Positions 1-8,309 of a stretch of DNA of 64,000 nt are shown piece after piece (within the stretch, counting starts at the first letter, position 1; every line of letters begins with the position of its first letter). Location of the stretch: assembly GCF_900155885.1 (NCBI RefSeq), contig NZ_FTMB01000001.1:1302001-1366000 (forward strand), written 5' to 3'. Origin of the DNA: Rhizobium sp. RU20A. GTDB taxonomy: Bacteria; Pseudomonadota; Alphaproteobacteria; Rhizobiales; Rhizobiaceae. The position numbers and the translations under genes were made by a program. The notes under the pieces were generated by a model. That model made no database searches and was not told the origin of the DNA. It saw nothing but the letters and a program-made list of their open reading frames with translations.

Positions 1-720
1 ATAGGCGGAAGGATCGGAAACCCACCCGATGAAGCGCGTGCGTGCCCGCAGGCCGAGCCCATCCACCAGCGCCTCGAGATCCGCCCGATCCGGCCCGTCG
101 CCGGCCAGCCACAGCCAGAGGTCGGGCGTCCGGGCGACGGCGCGCACCAGCGTGTCGAAGCCCTTGGTCGACACGAACCGGCCCGGCGCAAAGACCAGCG
201 TCGCATCCTCCGGCGTATCCAGCGCGCTGCGCGGCACGGCCTCGGACCCGCTCTCGGTCGCAAAATTGGAGATGATCTCGCGCCGTCCCGTCCAGCCGAG
301 GTTTTCGCAATGGCTCAGCACATTTGGCGCATTGCCGACGATGCAGTCCACATGGCCGAAATGGCCCAGATGATGCGGATAATCCCCAAGCCGCACGATG
401 CGCACCGCCGGCCCGGAAGAGGGCATCAGCCGCGCGGTCGGGGCCCGCCAGCCCATGACGACATCGGCCGGCCAGCGCCGCATCTCGCGCCGAAGCAACT
501 GCGTGCGCAACCACCAGTTCGGCCAGCGGCGCAGGTAATGGCCCTCATGCACCCGTCCCATGCCGTCGAGCGCGCCGCGCCAGCTGGTGCCGGGACGGAC
601 GGCGAACTGCTGCTCGATCCCGCGCGCGTGAAACGCCTTGGTCAGCCGCAGGAAGAACCGCTCCGTGCCGCCGTCGGTGCCGAGCTGCATGTGGAAGATG
701 CGCTGGATGGGCATGGCCAT
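1..720 (-). CDS. GT4-type glycosyltransferase, 3' end cut by window edge
   Basis: Read on the minus strand, about 240 codons are open from an ATG at 720 to the window edge; the C-terminus is missing. The protein opens MAMPIQRIFHMQ, followed by GGTERFF, and later has GRFVSTKGFDTLVRA and WLWLAGDGPDR, the pattern of GT-B fold GT4 glycosyltransferases that use nucleotide sugars. It is a close paralogue of the GT4 gene at 1514-2647, sharing the RLGDYP, NAP, LGWT and ALDTPED blocks in order. Its first ATG overlaps the stop of the upstream GT25 gene (TGATG), so translation is probably coupled. An in-frame ATG at 714 is better spaced from a GAGGGG ribosome site and may be the true start. Likely role: cytoplasmic assembly of a surface glycan such as LPS core; acceptor unknown. 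Confidence 0.8.
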   Translation of the reverse strand, partial: MAMPIQRIFHMQLGTDGGTERFFLRLTKAFHARGIEQQFAVRPGTSWRGALDGMGRVHEGHYLRRWPNWWLRTQLLRREMRRWPADVVMGWRAPTARLMPSSGPAVRIVRLGDYPHHLGHFGHVDCIVGNAPNVLSHCENLGWTGRREIISNFATESGSEAVPRSALDTPEDATLVFAPGRFVSTKGFDTLVRAVARTPDLWLWLAGDGPDRADLEALVDGLGLRARTRFIGWVSDPSAY

Positions 721-1517
721 CACCCCTCGGTCCGGCGCCGGTCGCGAATCCGCGCGAGTGAGGCGATCAACTTGTCCACCAGAAGCCGGCGCTGTTTGCG
801 CAGACCATAAAGCAAGGTCCGCCCCCGACGGCTGCGCTGCTGCGTGCCGGGATGGGTGATGTCGCTCTCGGCATCGGTGGTGGAGACAGGCCGTGGTTGG
901 AAGGCATAGCCCCCGCCCGCCCGTGTGATCCAGTGCCGGAAATAATTGTCGACCGGTGCGAAGATCGTGCGATGCCCCTCGACAAAGGCCCGCGCACCGG
1001 CACGCGACCACAGGATCCCGCCCGTGGTCATCGGGAAATAATAGGCGGCGCACAGCCGGTAATCGCCCCGCGCACCGGGAAGCGTCAGCAGGGGCCGGAA
1101 GATCTTCATGCGCTCATTGCCGAGATTGACGATTTTCCAGTCGGGATCATGCCGGTCGAGAAAGGCGATCGCGCCCGCGACGATTGTCTTCAGCGCTGCG
1201 TCCGGCGCGGCATCGTCCTCGATGACGAGGCAATGGCTGAGATCGGTCTGAAGAAAGGCGCGCGCCGCATTCAGATGGCTGTAGTAGCAGCCGATCTCAC
1301 CGCCGACGAGCTCGCGACCCATATAGCGTCGCGCCGCCTCGGCATCGTAATCGGCGACGTCTGCAAGGTTCAGCCGCCGCCCATCGAAGGCCGACAGGCG
1401 CTCGAACCTTATGCCGGTGCACCCGAGGCTCTCGGAAATCGAGGCCATGCGGGCCGTGCTGCCATCAAGGTTGATGACGAGGCACAGGAAATCCTGCGTG
1501 TCGGCCATGGTCGTCAC
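720..1517 (-). CDS. GT25-family glycosyltransferase (LPS biosynthesis type)
   Basis: 265 residues. The N-terminal LVINLDGSTAR segment, a GEIGCYYSHLNAARAF block and the acidic VIEDDA motif near residue 100 are the hallmarks of GT25 enzymes (Lex1/LOS transferase type), which add sugars to lipo-oligosaccharide in the cytoplasm. There is no signal peptide or membrane segment, and the basic C-terminal tail could lie on the membrane surface. It overlaps the upstream GT4 gene by 4 bases and the downstream GT4 gene by one base, so the genes form one translationally coupled unit. The donor sugar cannot be told from sequence. Confidence 0.82.
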   Translation of the reverse strand: MTTMADTQDFLCLVINLDGSTARMASISESLGCTGIRFERLSAFDGRRLNLADVADYDAEAARRYMGRELVGGEIGCYYSHLNAARAFLQTDLSHCLVIEDDAAPDAALKTIVAGAIAFLDRHDPDWKIVNLGNERMKIFRPLLTLPGARGDYRLCAAYYFPMTTGGILWSRAGARAFVEGHRTIFAPVDNYFRHWITRAGGGYAFQPRPVSTTDAESDITHPGTQQRSRRGRTLLYGLRKQRRLLVDKLIASLARIRDRRRTEG

Positions 1518-2647
1518 GCCCCGACCGGGTCGGCGGCATCCGCCATAGAGGCGAGCCTTGCCTGCCCGGGTGCAACGCCTGTGCCGGTAAGATCGGCAAC
1601 GTCGCCGGCCTTCACCCGCCGGAAGAGATCGAGATAGGCATCGACGACGGCATCGCGGCGGAAGTCCGCCTCCAGGCGGCGGCGGCCCGCGCCCTTCAGG
1701 CGTTCGGCAAGACCCGTGTCGGCACGCAGCCGGTTGATCGCGGCCCGCGTTCCCGCGACATCGTCGATCTCGCAGAACAGCGCATCCTCGCCATCGCGCA
1801 CAAACCAGCTCGGCCCCTCCGAGCGCGTGGTGACCACGGGAACATCCGCCTGCCAGGCTTCGAGAATGACATTGCCGAGCGGCTCATGACGAGAGGGCAT
1901 GACGAAGATATCGCCGGAGGCGACATAATTCATGGGCTCCTCCACCCAGCCGGTGAAGCGCGTGCGCCCCTCCATACCCTTCTCGCGCACCAGCGCTTCC
2001 AGTTCGGCGCGCTTTTCCCCCTCCCCGACGAGCCACAGCCAGGCATCCGGGATGTCGGCAACCGCCTTGATGAGGACGTCGAACCCCTTGCGGCCGACGA
2101 AACGGCCCGAACCAATCACGAGAAACACATCCTCGGGCGTATCGAGCGCGGCGCGCGGCACCGGCGTGATCGAGACCTCGCGCGCGAAGTTGGACACGAT
2201 CGCCAGCGGCCGGGTCCAGCCGAGGGAGCGGCAGGCTTCGGCAATGCCGGGCGCATTGGCAACGATCAGGTCGTTGTTGCGGAAGTTCTTGAGGTGCCGC
2301 GGATAATCCCCGAGCCGTGTCAGTTTGACCGCGGACGCATCCTTCGGAAGCAGTTTGGAGGAGCGCGACATCCAGGCCATGACCACATCCGGCTGCCAGG
2401 TCCGGATCATCTGGTTGACCTTCCAGCGCATCCACAGGCCCTTCGGCGAAAAGGGCCGAAACTCGCTCTGCAGCATTGGGCCGAGCCCGCCGATCTCATC
2501 CATCCACACCCGGCCCGGACGCACGATGAAGCGCTGCTCGATGCCCCGCTCGCCAAAGGCGGTGGCGAGGTTGACGAAGAAGCGCTCCGCGCCACCCTCC
2601 TTGCCGAAATGCATGTGCAGAATTCTGGAGATCGTCATGCCACTCAT
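1514..2647 (-). CDS. GT4-type glycosyltransferase
   Basis: 377 residues. An N-terminal GKEGGAERFFVNLA glycine-rich loop, a central NAPGIAEACRSLGW region and a C-terminal Rossmann domain with GSGRFVGRKGFDVLIKA and MPSRHEPLGNVILEAW (the EX7E-type donor-binding stretch around residues 255-270) identify a GT-B retaining transferase of family GT4. It is a paralogue of the truncated gene at 1-720. Two in-frame ATGs compete as start (2647 and 2638); the second matches the start of the paralogue (M-TISRILHM against M-PIQRIFHM). The gap to the upstream GT25 gene is 52 bases. Probably works on the same surface glycan as its neighbours. Confidence 0.85.
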   Translation of the reverse strand: MSGMTISRILHMHFGKEGGAERFFVNLATAFGERGIEQRFIVRPGRVWMDEIGGLGPMLQSEFRPFSPKGLWMRWKVNQMIRTWQPDVVMAWMSRSSKLLPKDASAVKLTRLGDYPRHLKNFRNNDLIVANAPGIAEACRSLGWTRPLAIVSNFAREVSITPVPRAALDTPEDVFLVIGSGRFVGRKGFDVLIKAVADIPDAWLWLVGEGEKRAELEALVREKGMEGRTRFTGWVEEPMNYVASGDIFVMPSRHEPLGNVILEAWQADVPVVTTRSEGPSWFVRDGEDALFCEIDDVAGTRAAINRLRADTGLAERLKGAGRRRLEADFRRDAVVDAYLDLFRRVKAGDVADLTGTGVAPGQARLASMADAADPVGA

Positions 2648-2699
2648 CCCGATGCCGGCCCTTGTCGGGCGGACTTGATCGATTAAACCACCGGGTGCC

Positions 2700-3518
2700 C
2701 TAGGACCCGGACATCGTTTCCTGCCAGAAGATATCCGTGACCTTGGCCTTGCGGGTCAAAAGCGCGAAAAGCTGGCGATGCGCCTGGCTGATCTCGTAAA
2801 GACCGCGCTTGATCTTGCGCTTCTTCAGCTTCCAGCCGGTCGGCCGGGCCGCCTTGCCGAAGGAGGCAATGTCGGAATTGTATTCGTAGTGCCGCTGCGT
2901 CGCCATCGCGGGCTGCACGATCACCGGCTGAAGCCTGCGGAAGATCGGCGAAACCGTATCGTTGAAGAGCAGATGATCGACCGGCACATGCATGCGTCCG
3001 CGCGCGCCAAGCGCGATCTCGGCGCCTTCGCGCGACAGGATATAGGCGCCGCCGCCCACATGCCGCGACTGCATCCGGTGCAATTGACGGCCGGTGTCGC
3101 CGACCGTCCCGATGGCCGGCCCGAGTAGAACGCGCGAGACGCCTGACCCGAATTTCTCAAGCTTCACCGCTTTCGTCCCCTTGGGGATCCACGCATCCGA
3201 GACAAGCGCTGCCGCGATATCGGCGCTCAGATAAACGTCATCTTCGAGAAACAGCCCGTAGCGCGCATCCGTCGCCAGAAAGGCTTCCCACGCATAGGTG
3301 TGGCTGACCGTGCAGGCCCGGTCACCAAAACCGAGATCACCGAGCGGGCCGCCCGGCGTTATCACCCGGTCCAGCACCTCCGGCGTCACCGCCCGCGCAT
3401 CGCAGGCTTCCACCCGCTGCCACGAAACGCCGCGCGCGGAGAGATGGTCGGCGACGCGCTCGAGCCGATCGGTGCGGCGCGCGAGATTAATGACGAAGAC
3501 GGGAATGGCCTGGCTCAT
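2700..3518 (-). CDS. GT25-family glycosyltransferase
   Basis: 272 residues. VFVINLARRTDRLERV at the N-terminus, CTVSHTYAWEAFL and the LFLEDDV motif near residue 95 are GT25 signatures; GGGAYILSREGA follows, as usual for the family. The basic C-terminal part, rich in K and R around residues 225-240, could contact membrane phosphates. It starts 12 bases after the upstream gene ends and precedes a GT4 gene, so GT25-GT4 occurs twice in a row in this operon. Cytoplasmic; donor and acceptor not predictable. Confidence 0.83.
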   Translation of the reverse strand: MSQAIPVFVINLARRTDRLERVADHLSARGVSWQRVEACDARAVTPEVLDRVITPGGPLGDLGFGDRACTVSHTYAWEAFLATDARYGLFLEDDVYLSADIAAALVSDAWIPKGTKAVKLEKFGSGVSRVLLGPAIGTVGDTGRQLHRMQSRHVGGGAYILSREGAEIALGARGRMHVPVDHLLFNDTVSPIFRRLQPVIVQPAMATQRHYEYNSDIASFGKAARPTGWKLKKRKIKRGLYEISQAHRQLFALLTRKAKVTDIFWQETMSGS

Positions 3519-3530
3519 GATGGCGAAGCT

Positions 3531-4475
3531 TTAGGACGAAGGCGCGCCGGGCACAACCGGATTCAGGCTGGGCTCGCAAGCCTCCACCAGAGCGGCGCGA
3601 CGCGGTTCGGGCATGGCCTCCACGCCGACCGGCGCGCACCTTTCGCGGGCGCGGACATACAGAGGTTTCAGACGCCCTCTCTCCCGATCCAGCCGCAGTG
3701 CCGCCAGAAGCCGCATCATCGGCTCCATTGGCGGCTTTACCGGCGCGATGAAGTGACGATAGAAAGCAGCCATGTAAGAGCGACAGCGCCCCTTGAAGTG
3801 ATAGACGTGCACATCCGGCCGGCGGAGCAGATAGGGATGCTCCCGGCGGGGCGAAAAATTATAGGTTTCGCCGTCAATAATCCGGATTGTCAGCCCGTCG
3901 AGGCGATAGCGATCAGAGCCGAGAGCGACAGCTTTCTCCTCGATCAGATGGCGCAGCACCAATTGATCCGCATACCAGCCGGCATCGGCCATGAAGGCTT
4001 GCTCGATCGCGTCCACCTGCATCGACCAAAACCGGGCAGCTGCCTCCGGCTTGCGGTTGTTGACGAAAAAGATGCCGCTGTTGAAGGGCATGCGCCGACT
4101 GCCGGACCGCCGCGTGAAGGCAATGTCGAAATCATCTTCGAAGAGATCCGAAATCGGCTTGAAGAAAAGTAAGTCAGGATCGCAGACCAGAAAGGGCGTT
4201 TCCGGCGGCCGGGCGATGAAGAAATCCCGTTGCCGGCGCAGAATGTCCAGCGTAAGGGCGTGAGGGGCCGGCGCAAGGACGGCAATTGCGGTCATCCCCA
4301 GCACGTCGGCCGGGCTGTCGCCCATCAGCCACTGCGTTGCCAGTCGGTCGCAAGCGGCAAAAGACAGGCCCATCAACCGCGCCTGCTCGTACCCGGGCAG
4401 GATGCGATCGATGTCGTCGGTCGGCGTGCCGGGCTGCGGCCGAAAATAGGTGGACAGAAGCGAAACTTCACTCAT
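3531..4475 (-). CDS. GT-A fold glycosyltransferase, GT8/GT77-like
   Basis: 314 residues from the ATG at 4475 (MSEVSLLSTYF). A longer frame reaches 4589, but that would run well into the upstream gene and its extra 38 residues look non-coding. FLVCDPDLLFF holds a DxD metal and nucleotide-sugar site, FNSGIFFVNN and ADQLVLRHLI are family-like blocks, and VYHFKGRCRSYM matches the HxKG-type C-terminal metal ligand of GT8/GT77 retaining transferases. The start overlaps the stop of the upstream gene by 8 bases. Family assignment is by motif only. Confidence 0.7.
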   Translation of the reverse strand: MSEVSLLSTYFRPQPGTPTDDIDRILPGYEQARLMGLSFAACDRLATQWLMGDSPADVLGMTAIAVLAPAPHALTLDILRRQRDFFIARPPETPFLVCDPDLLFFKPISDLFEDDFDIAFTRRSGSRRMPFNSGIFFVNNRKPEAAARFWSMQVDAIEQAFMADAGWYADQLVLRHLIEEKAVALGSDRYRLDGLTIRIIDGETYNFSPRREHPYLLRRPDVHVYHFKGRCRSYMAAFYRHFIAPVKPPMEPMMRLLAALRLDRERGRLKPLYVRARERCAPVGVEAMPEPRRAALVEACEPSLNPVVPGAPSS

Positions 4476-5199
4476 GCGTAACCCAGGTCGCCTTTCCCGC
4501 TTTGTCGACCTTGGCAATCCGGCGTTCGGAACGCCAGTCGCGACCGATATCAGTGATGAGCGGCATGCCGCCGGCGCCATAGGCAACACGACAGCGCCAG
4601 GACTGATGGGCCCGCGAAAGCGGCTTGTTCTTGTTCTTGTAGACCTGCTTTTCCGGATCGAGCTTCGGCTTCAGCAGGTCGCCATACTGCCTGCACAGCA
4701 AGCCGCGAATGAAGCGCGGGCTGGTTCCGTAGGCGTTCACCTTCTTCGACCAGATCTCATAGCCGAGGATGCGCTTGCGCCGGGTGATGTAGAGATAATC
4801 GTCGCCATAACGCTCGCGCGTTTCGATGGCGAGCTGCACCATGCCCACATCCGGCGCGAAGAGCGACAGGATATCCTGCGCGTGCACGGGCTCGTTGACA
4901 GTCCAGTCATCCTCCATGTGCAGGACATGGGCATCCGATGTTGCCTGCCAGAGCCTCTTCACCGCCGCGCCGAAACTCGGCGTTTCCGGGGTAAAGATCA
5001 CCGCATCGGGAAAGCGTTCGCGGATCATGCGCGCGCAGGCGTCGCGCTCCTCCGTTCCGCCGAAGATCGGATCGATATTGGCGAAGAAGGTGCGGATGTT
5101 GAAGAAAGGGAACAGTTTCTCCCCGAAGGACGCCAGCGTCTTTCCAAGAAGATCCGGCCGCGCGCCGGCCACGAGGGTGATATCGATCTGATCTGTCAT
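4468..5199 (-). CDS. Putative GT-A fold glycosyltransferase
   Basis: 243 residues, first gene of the minus-strand glycosyltransferase run. ITLVAGARPDLLGKTLASF resembles the start of GT-A enzymes, and LHMEDDWTV near residue 95 gives a DxD-like acidic motif. No membrane segment or signal peptide is visible. The family could not be fixed; GT2-like or a small uncharacterised GT-A family are both possible. Because every downstream gene is a glycosyltransferase and the genes overlap or nearly touch, a role in the same glycan is likely. It lies 85 bases after the lrp gene, behind a weak terminator, so the operon may have its own promoter near 5200-5240 or receive read-through. Confidence 0.62.
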   Translation of the reverse strand: MTDQIDITLVAGARPDLLGKTLASFGEKLFPFFNIRTFFANIDPIFGGTEERDACARMIRERFPDAVIFTPETPSFGAAVKRLWQATSDAHVLHMEDDWTVNEPVHAQDILSLFAPDVGMVQLAIETRERYGDDYLYITRRKRILGYEIWSKKVNAYGTSPRFIRGLLCRQYGDLLKPKLDPEKQVYKNKNKPLSRAHQSWRCRVAYGAGGMPLITDIGRDWRSERRIAKVDKAGKATWVTHE

Positions 5200-5242
5200 G
5201 GACTGTGTCTAGCGAATGACAGGAAAAGAGAAAAGAGGACAC

Positions 5243-5261
5243 GAAAGGGGTTTCACCTTTC
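5243..5261 (-). terminator. Weak terminator-like hairpin after lrp-type gene
   Basis: On the minus strand GAAAGG and CCTTTC arms flank a short loop, followed by a pyrimidine-rich CTCTTTTCTCTTTT run. The stem is short, so it may only reduce read-through into the glycosyltransferase genes. Confidence 0.35.
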
Positions 5262-5284
5262 CGGCCAGGAAGGCAGAACGTTCC

Positions 5285-5752
5285 TCAAATCTCCACAAGC
5301 CCCAGCTTCTTCACCTGCCGGATCGTCAGCATGGTGCGCACCGTATCCACATGCTCGTCGGCGGTCAGTTCCTCGATGACGAAATCTTGGAAGACGGTCA
5401 GGTTCTGGGCGGTGCAGCGTAGCAGGAAGTCGCTGTCGCCGTTGATCATCCAGGCCTCCCGCACGATCGGCCATTGCTGCACGCGGGCGGCGAAGGCCTT
5501 GAGGTTGACCTCGGACTGGTGCTTGAGCCCCACCATGCAAAAGGCGACGAGGTCGTAGCCGAGTGCCGGGGCGCTGATCAGCGCCGTGTAGCCCTCGATG
5601 ATGCCCTCCTCCTCCAGCTTGCGCACGCGGCGCAGGCACGGCGGTGCAGAGATGCCGGCGCGGGCGGCCAGTTCCACATTCGTCATGCGCCCGTCCGCCT
5701 GCAATTCCTTCAAAATGCGCAGATCGATGGCATCGAGGACGGCTCGGAACAT
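5285..5752 (-). CDS. Lrp/AsnC-family transcriptional regulator
   Basis: 155 residues from the ATG at 5752 (MFRAVLDAIDLRIL); the frame extends upstream to 5878 without homology-like sequence. The N-terminal winged helix (residues 5-65: ILKELQADGRMTNVELA, SAPPCLRRVRKLEEEGII) and the C-terminal RAM/effector domain (GLKHQSEVNLKAFAARV, GDSDFLLRC, VRTMLTIRQVKK) are complete. Lrp proteins form octamers that sense amino acids. Divergent from trxB, with a perfect inverted repeat between them that could be its operator. In rhizobia an Lrp gene sits beside trxB and the LysR gene lsrB, as here. Confidence 0.9.
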   Translation of the reverse strand: MFRAVLDAIDLRILKELQADGRMTNVELAARAGISAPPCLRRVRKLEEEGIIEGYTALISAPALGYDLVAFCMVGLKHQSEVNLKAFAARVQQWPIVREAWMINGDSDFLLRCTAQNLTVFQDFVIEELTADEHVDTVRTMLTIRQVKKLGLVEI

Positions 5753-5915
5753 GAAACGAAAACCCTTGTTTGGCACCAACGCCTGCGGGCGAGTTATGCG
5801 CCCCTTGACGTTTATCCCTATCTTGCACCGCAAAACAGCGCTTCGGCAACGGGTAAGCATTTCCAGCCGAGGCGGCATCGCTTCGGTGTCGGAGAATGCG
5901 TGAAACCAAAAGACA

Positions 5916-5951
5916 GACCGTTTCCGGGGGCAATGACCACCGGAAACGGTC
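5916..5951. promoter_or_regulatory. Perfect 12-bp inverted repeat between lrp and trxB
   Basis: GACCGTTTCCGG at 5916-5927 is matched exactly by its reverse complement at 5940-5951, with 12 bases between. There is no T-run, so a terminator is unlikely. The position, just upstream of the likely trxB promoter and in the divergent lrp/trxB gap, suits an operator, perhaps for Lrp itself; that is inference. Confidence 0.5.
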
Positions 5952-5979
5952 TAGCCTGTTGGCAAAAGCCGGGCCGGGC

Positions 5980-6008
5980 TTGAAAGTGACGGGTGTCCCC
6001 TCATAAAT
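5980..6008 (+). promoter_or_regulatory. Likely sigma70-type promoter of trxB
   Basis: TTGAAA at 5980-5985, a 17-base spacer and ATAAAT at 6003-6008 form a good housekeeping promoter. The predicted start near 6015 leaves a leader of about 100 bases before the trxB ATG at 6118. Confidence 0.55.
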
Positions 6009-6117
6009 GGAGGGTGAACATTCCGCCGGCCGAGCGCCGGAGCCACTCCTGTCCGCGACCGGCCTTGAACGCCTCCCAGCTTTCGGCCGCAAAGGGACTG
6101 CCCCTGAAGGACGTACC

Positions 6118-7092
6118 ATGACCGCCCGCCACACCAAGGTTCTCATCATCGGCTCCGGCCCGGCCGGCTACACCGCCGCCATCTACACCGCGCGCGCCAT
6201 GCTCAGCCCGGTCCTCATTTCCGGCATGGAACAGGGCGGCCAGCTGATGATCACCACGGATGTGGAAAACTATCCGGGCTTTGCCGATCCGATCCAGGGC
6301 CCCTGGCTGATGGACCAGATGCGCCAGCAGGCAGAACATGTCGGCACGGAACTGGTGACCGACCTCGTCACGGACGTCGATTTCAATGCGCGCCCCTTTG
6401 TCGTCAAGACAGACAGCGGCACGGTCTGGACCGCCGACAGCGTCATCATCGCCACCGGCGCCAAGGCCAAGTGGCTGGGCATCGAGACCGAGCACAAGTT
6501 CATGGGCTTCGGCGTTTCGGCCTGCGCGACCTGCGACGGCTTCTTCTATCGCGGCAAGGACGTGATCGTGGTCGGCGGCGGCAACTCTGCGGTCGAAGAA
6601 GCGCTTTACCTTTCCAATCTCGCCAGGACCGTCACCGTCATCCACCGCCGCGACAGTTTCCGCGCCGAGCGCATCCTGCAGGAGCGCCTCTTTGCCAAGG
6701 AGAACGTCAAGGTCGTCTGGAACCACGAAGTCCTTGAATATCTTGGCGGCGCGCCGGTCGGGCCCATGCCGCCGGCCGTCAATGCGGTCAAGCTGCGCAA
6801 CACCGCGACCGGCGAGGAAAGCACCATGCCGACCGACGGCGTCTTCGTCGCTATCGGCCATGCACCGGCGGTGGAGCTCTTCAAGGGCAAACTGAAGCTG
6901 AAGCCGAACGGCTACCTTTGGACGGCGCCCGATTCGACCGCCACCGACATTCCCGGCGTTTTCGCCGCCGGCGACGTGACGGATGACATCTACCGGCAGG
7001 CCGTGACGGCCGCCGGCATGGGCTGCATGGCGGCTCTGGAAGCCGAAAAGTATCTGGCGGGCCACATGCCTGTCGCAATTGCGGCCGAATAG
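6118..7092 (+). CDS. trxB: Thioredoxin-disulfide reductase
   Basis: 324 residues, normal length for TrxB. It reduces thioredoxin with NADPH through FAD and a redox disulfide in the cytoplasm. Visible are the FAD-binding GSGPAGYTAAIYTARA at residues 10-25, the catalytic CATC at residues 136-139, the NADPH-binding GGGNSAVEEALYL and the C-terminal FAD motif GVFAAGDVTDD. The ATG at 6118 is chosen because the protein begins right before the Rossmann fold; the frame upstream to 6007 is not conserved-looking. It is followed after 107 bases by the LysR gene lsrB, which in rhizobia is linked to oxidative stress and surface polysaccharide control. Confidence 0.96.
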   Translation: MTARHTKVLIIGSGPAGYTAAIYTARAMLSPVLISGMEQGGQLMITTDVENYPGFADPIQGPWLMDQMRQQAEHVGTELVTDLVTDVDFNARPFVVKTDSGTVWTADSVIIATGAKAKWLGIETEHKFMGFGVSACATCDGFFYRGKDVIVVGGGNSAVEEALYLSNLARTVTVIHRRDSFRAERILQERLFAKENVKVVWNHEVLEYLGGAPVGPMPPAVNAVKLRNTATGEESTMPTDGVFVAIGHAPAVELFKGKLKLKPNGYLWTAPDSTATDIPGVFAAGDVTDDIYRQAVTAAGMGCMAALEAEKYLAGHMPVAIAAE

Positions 7093-7105
7093 AAGCCGCG
7101 AAATG

Positions 7106-7125
7106 CCGGGCGGCTTGCCGCCCGG
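7106..7125. other. Perfect 9-bp hairpin between trxB and lsrB
   Basis: CCGGGCGGC, a TT loop and GCCGCCCGG form a perfect stem 14 bases after the trxB stop. There is no T-run, so it may protect the trxB mRNA end or slow read-through rather than terminate. Confidence 0.4.
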
Positions 7126-7199
7126 TCGGGAACAGCTGAAGATGAAGGACCGTGTCGGCAGGGGCGTCGCCGCGGAACCCTTTTTCATTGGGGGACTGC

Positions 7200-8096
7200 A
7201 TGCCGTTGGACTGGGACAAACTGCGCATTTTCCACGCGGCGGCGGAGGCTGGGTCCTTTACCCATGCGGCCGACAAGCTGCATTTGTCGCAGTCGGCCAT
7301 CAGCCGTCAGGTCTCCTCGCTGGAGCAGGATGTCGGCATCAAGCTCTTCCACCGCCATGCGCGCGGCCTGATCCTCACCGAGCAGGGCGAAATCCTCTAT
7401 CGCACCGCCCATGAAGTGCTGATGAAGCTGGAAAGCGTCAAGGTCCAGCTGACCGAGACCACCGACAAGCCGACCGGCAAGCTGCGTATCACCACTACCG
7501 TCGGCCTTGGCCAGGGATGGCTGACGGACAAGGTGCAGGAATTCATGTCGCTTTACCCCGACATGCAGGTCCAGCTCATCCTCGACAACGAGGAACTGGA
7601 CGTGAACATGCGCCATGCCGACTGCGCCATCCGCCTGCGCAAGCCGCAGCAGTCCGACCTCATCCAGCGCAAGCTCTTCACCGTGCACATGCACATCTAT
7701 GCGGCCCCGTCCTACATCAATCGCCATGGCGAGCCGCAGTCGATTGCCGATCTCGACAATCACCGCATCATCACCTTCGGCGAACCCGCACCGAATTATC
7801 TGCTGGACGTGAACTGGCTGGAAATTGCCGGGCGCGACAGCGACAATCCGCGCGTCTCGCAATTGCAGATCAACAGCCTCACCTCCATCAAACGCGCATG
7901 CCTGCTGGGAATCGGAATCGCGATGCTGCCCGACTATATCGTCGGGCGCGATCCGGGCCTGATTCAGCTGGTTCCGAATGCCAACATTCCCTCCTTCGAC
8001 ACCTATTTCTGCTACCCGGACGAGATGAAGAATGCTGCCAAGCTCAAGGTCTTCCGCGATTTCATCGTGGCAAAGGCGCGGAACTGGAATTTCTGA
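7200..8096 (+). CDS. lsrB: LysR-family regulator LsrB/VtlR
   Basis: 298 residues from the ATG at 7200, which has a GGGGGA ribosome site just upstream; the frame extends to 7152 without support. The N-terminal winged helix (MPLDWDKLRIFHAAAEAGSF, SQSAISRQVSSLEQ) and the periplasmic-binding-like effector domain are intact. Context makes this the LsrB/VtlR protein: it follows trxB and precedes two AbcR-type sRNAs and an arsR gene, as I recall for Sinorhizobium, Agrobacterium and Brucella. LsrB is needed for normal LPS and redox stress responses in Sinorhizobium; VtlR activates abcR2 and virulence genes in Brucella. Those roles are from the literature; here they are inferred by position. Confidence 0.88.
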   Translation: MPLDWDKLRIFHAAAEAGSFTHAADKLHLSQSAISRQVSSLEQDVGIKLFHRHARGLILTEQGEILYRTAHEVLMKLESVKVQLTETTDKPTGKLRITTTVGLGQGWLTDKVQEFMSLYPDMQVQLILDNEELDVNMRHADCAIRLRKPQQSDLIQRKLFTVHMHIYAAPSYINRHGEPQSIADLDNHRIITFGEPAPNYLLDVNWLEIAGRDSDNPRVSQLQINSLTSIKRACLLGIGIAMLPDYIVGRDPGLIQLVPNANIPSFDTYFCYPDEMKNAAKLKVFRDFIVAKARNWNF

Positions 8097-8172
8097 GTAG
8101 ATTTCAAGATCTGCTCAGGAAAACGACACGGCAGACTGGCATCTGCAATTCTTTGTATTATATGACTTTTTC

Positions 8173-8197
8173 AAAGGCGCTCCTCAGGGGCGCCTTT
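8173..8197 (+). terminator. Terminator-like hairpin after lsrB
   Basis: AAAGGCGC (8173-8180) and GCGCCTTT (8190-8197) pair around a 9-base loop, followed by GCCGTTTT. A plausible rho-independent end for lsrB with a poor U-tract. Confidence 0.5.
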
Positions 8198-8232
8198 GCC
8201 GTTTTGGCGATTCGCCTAGAATTTGCGCAGGG

Positions 8233-8247
8233 ATGCGGCGCAAGCAT
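8233..8247. promoter_or_regulatory. LysR-type dyad (ATGC-N7-GCAT) upstream of first sRNA
   Basis: ATGC and GCAT arms surround 7 bases and satisfy the T-N11-A rule for LysR recognition sites. It lies about 65-70 bases before the predicted sRNA start, the usual place of a LysR recognition site. An overlapping GCAT-N7-ATGC continues to 8258. It is a candidate site for the neighbouring LsrB/VtlR. Confidence 0.4.
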
Positions 8248-8309
8248 AGCTGACATGCATAATCCCTGATTGCCCGCAGCCCAGAAAAGCATCATACCGC
8301 ACCCAGCTG

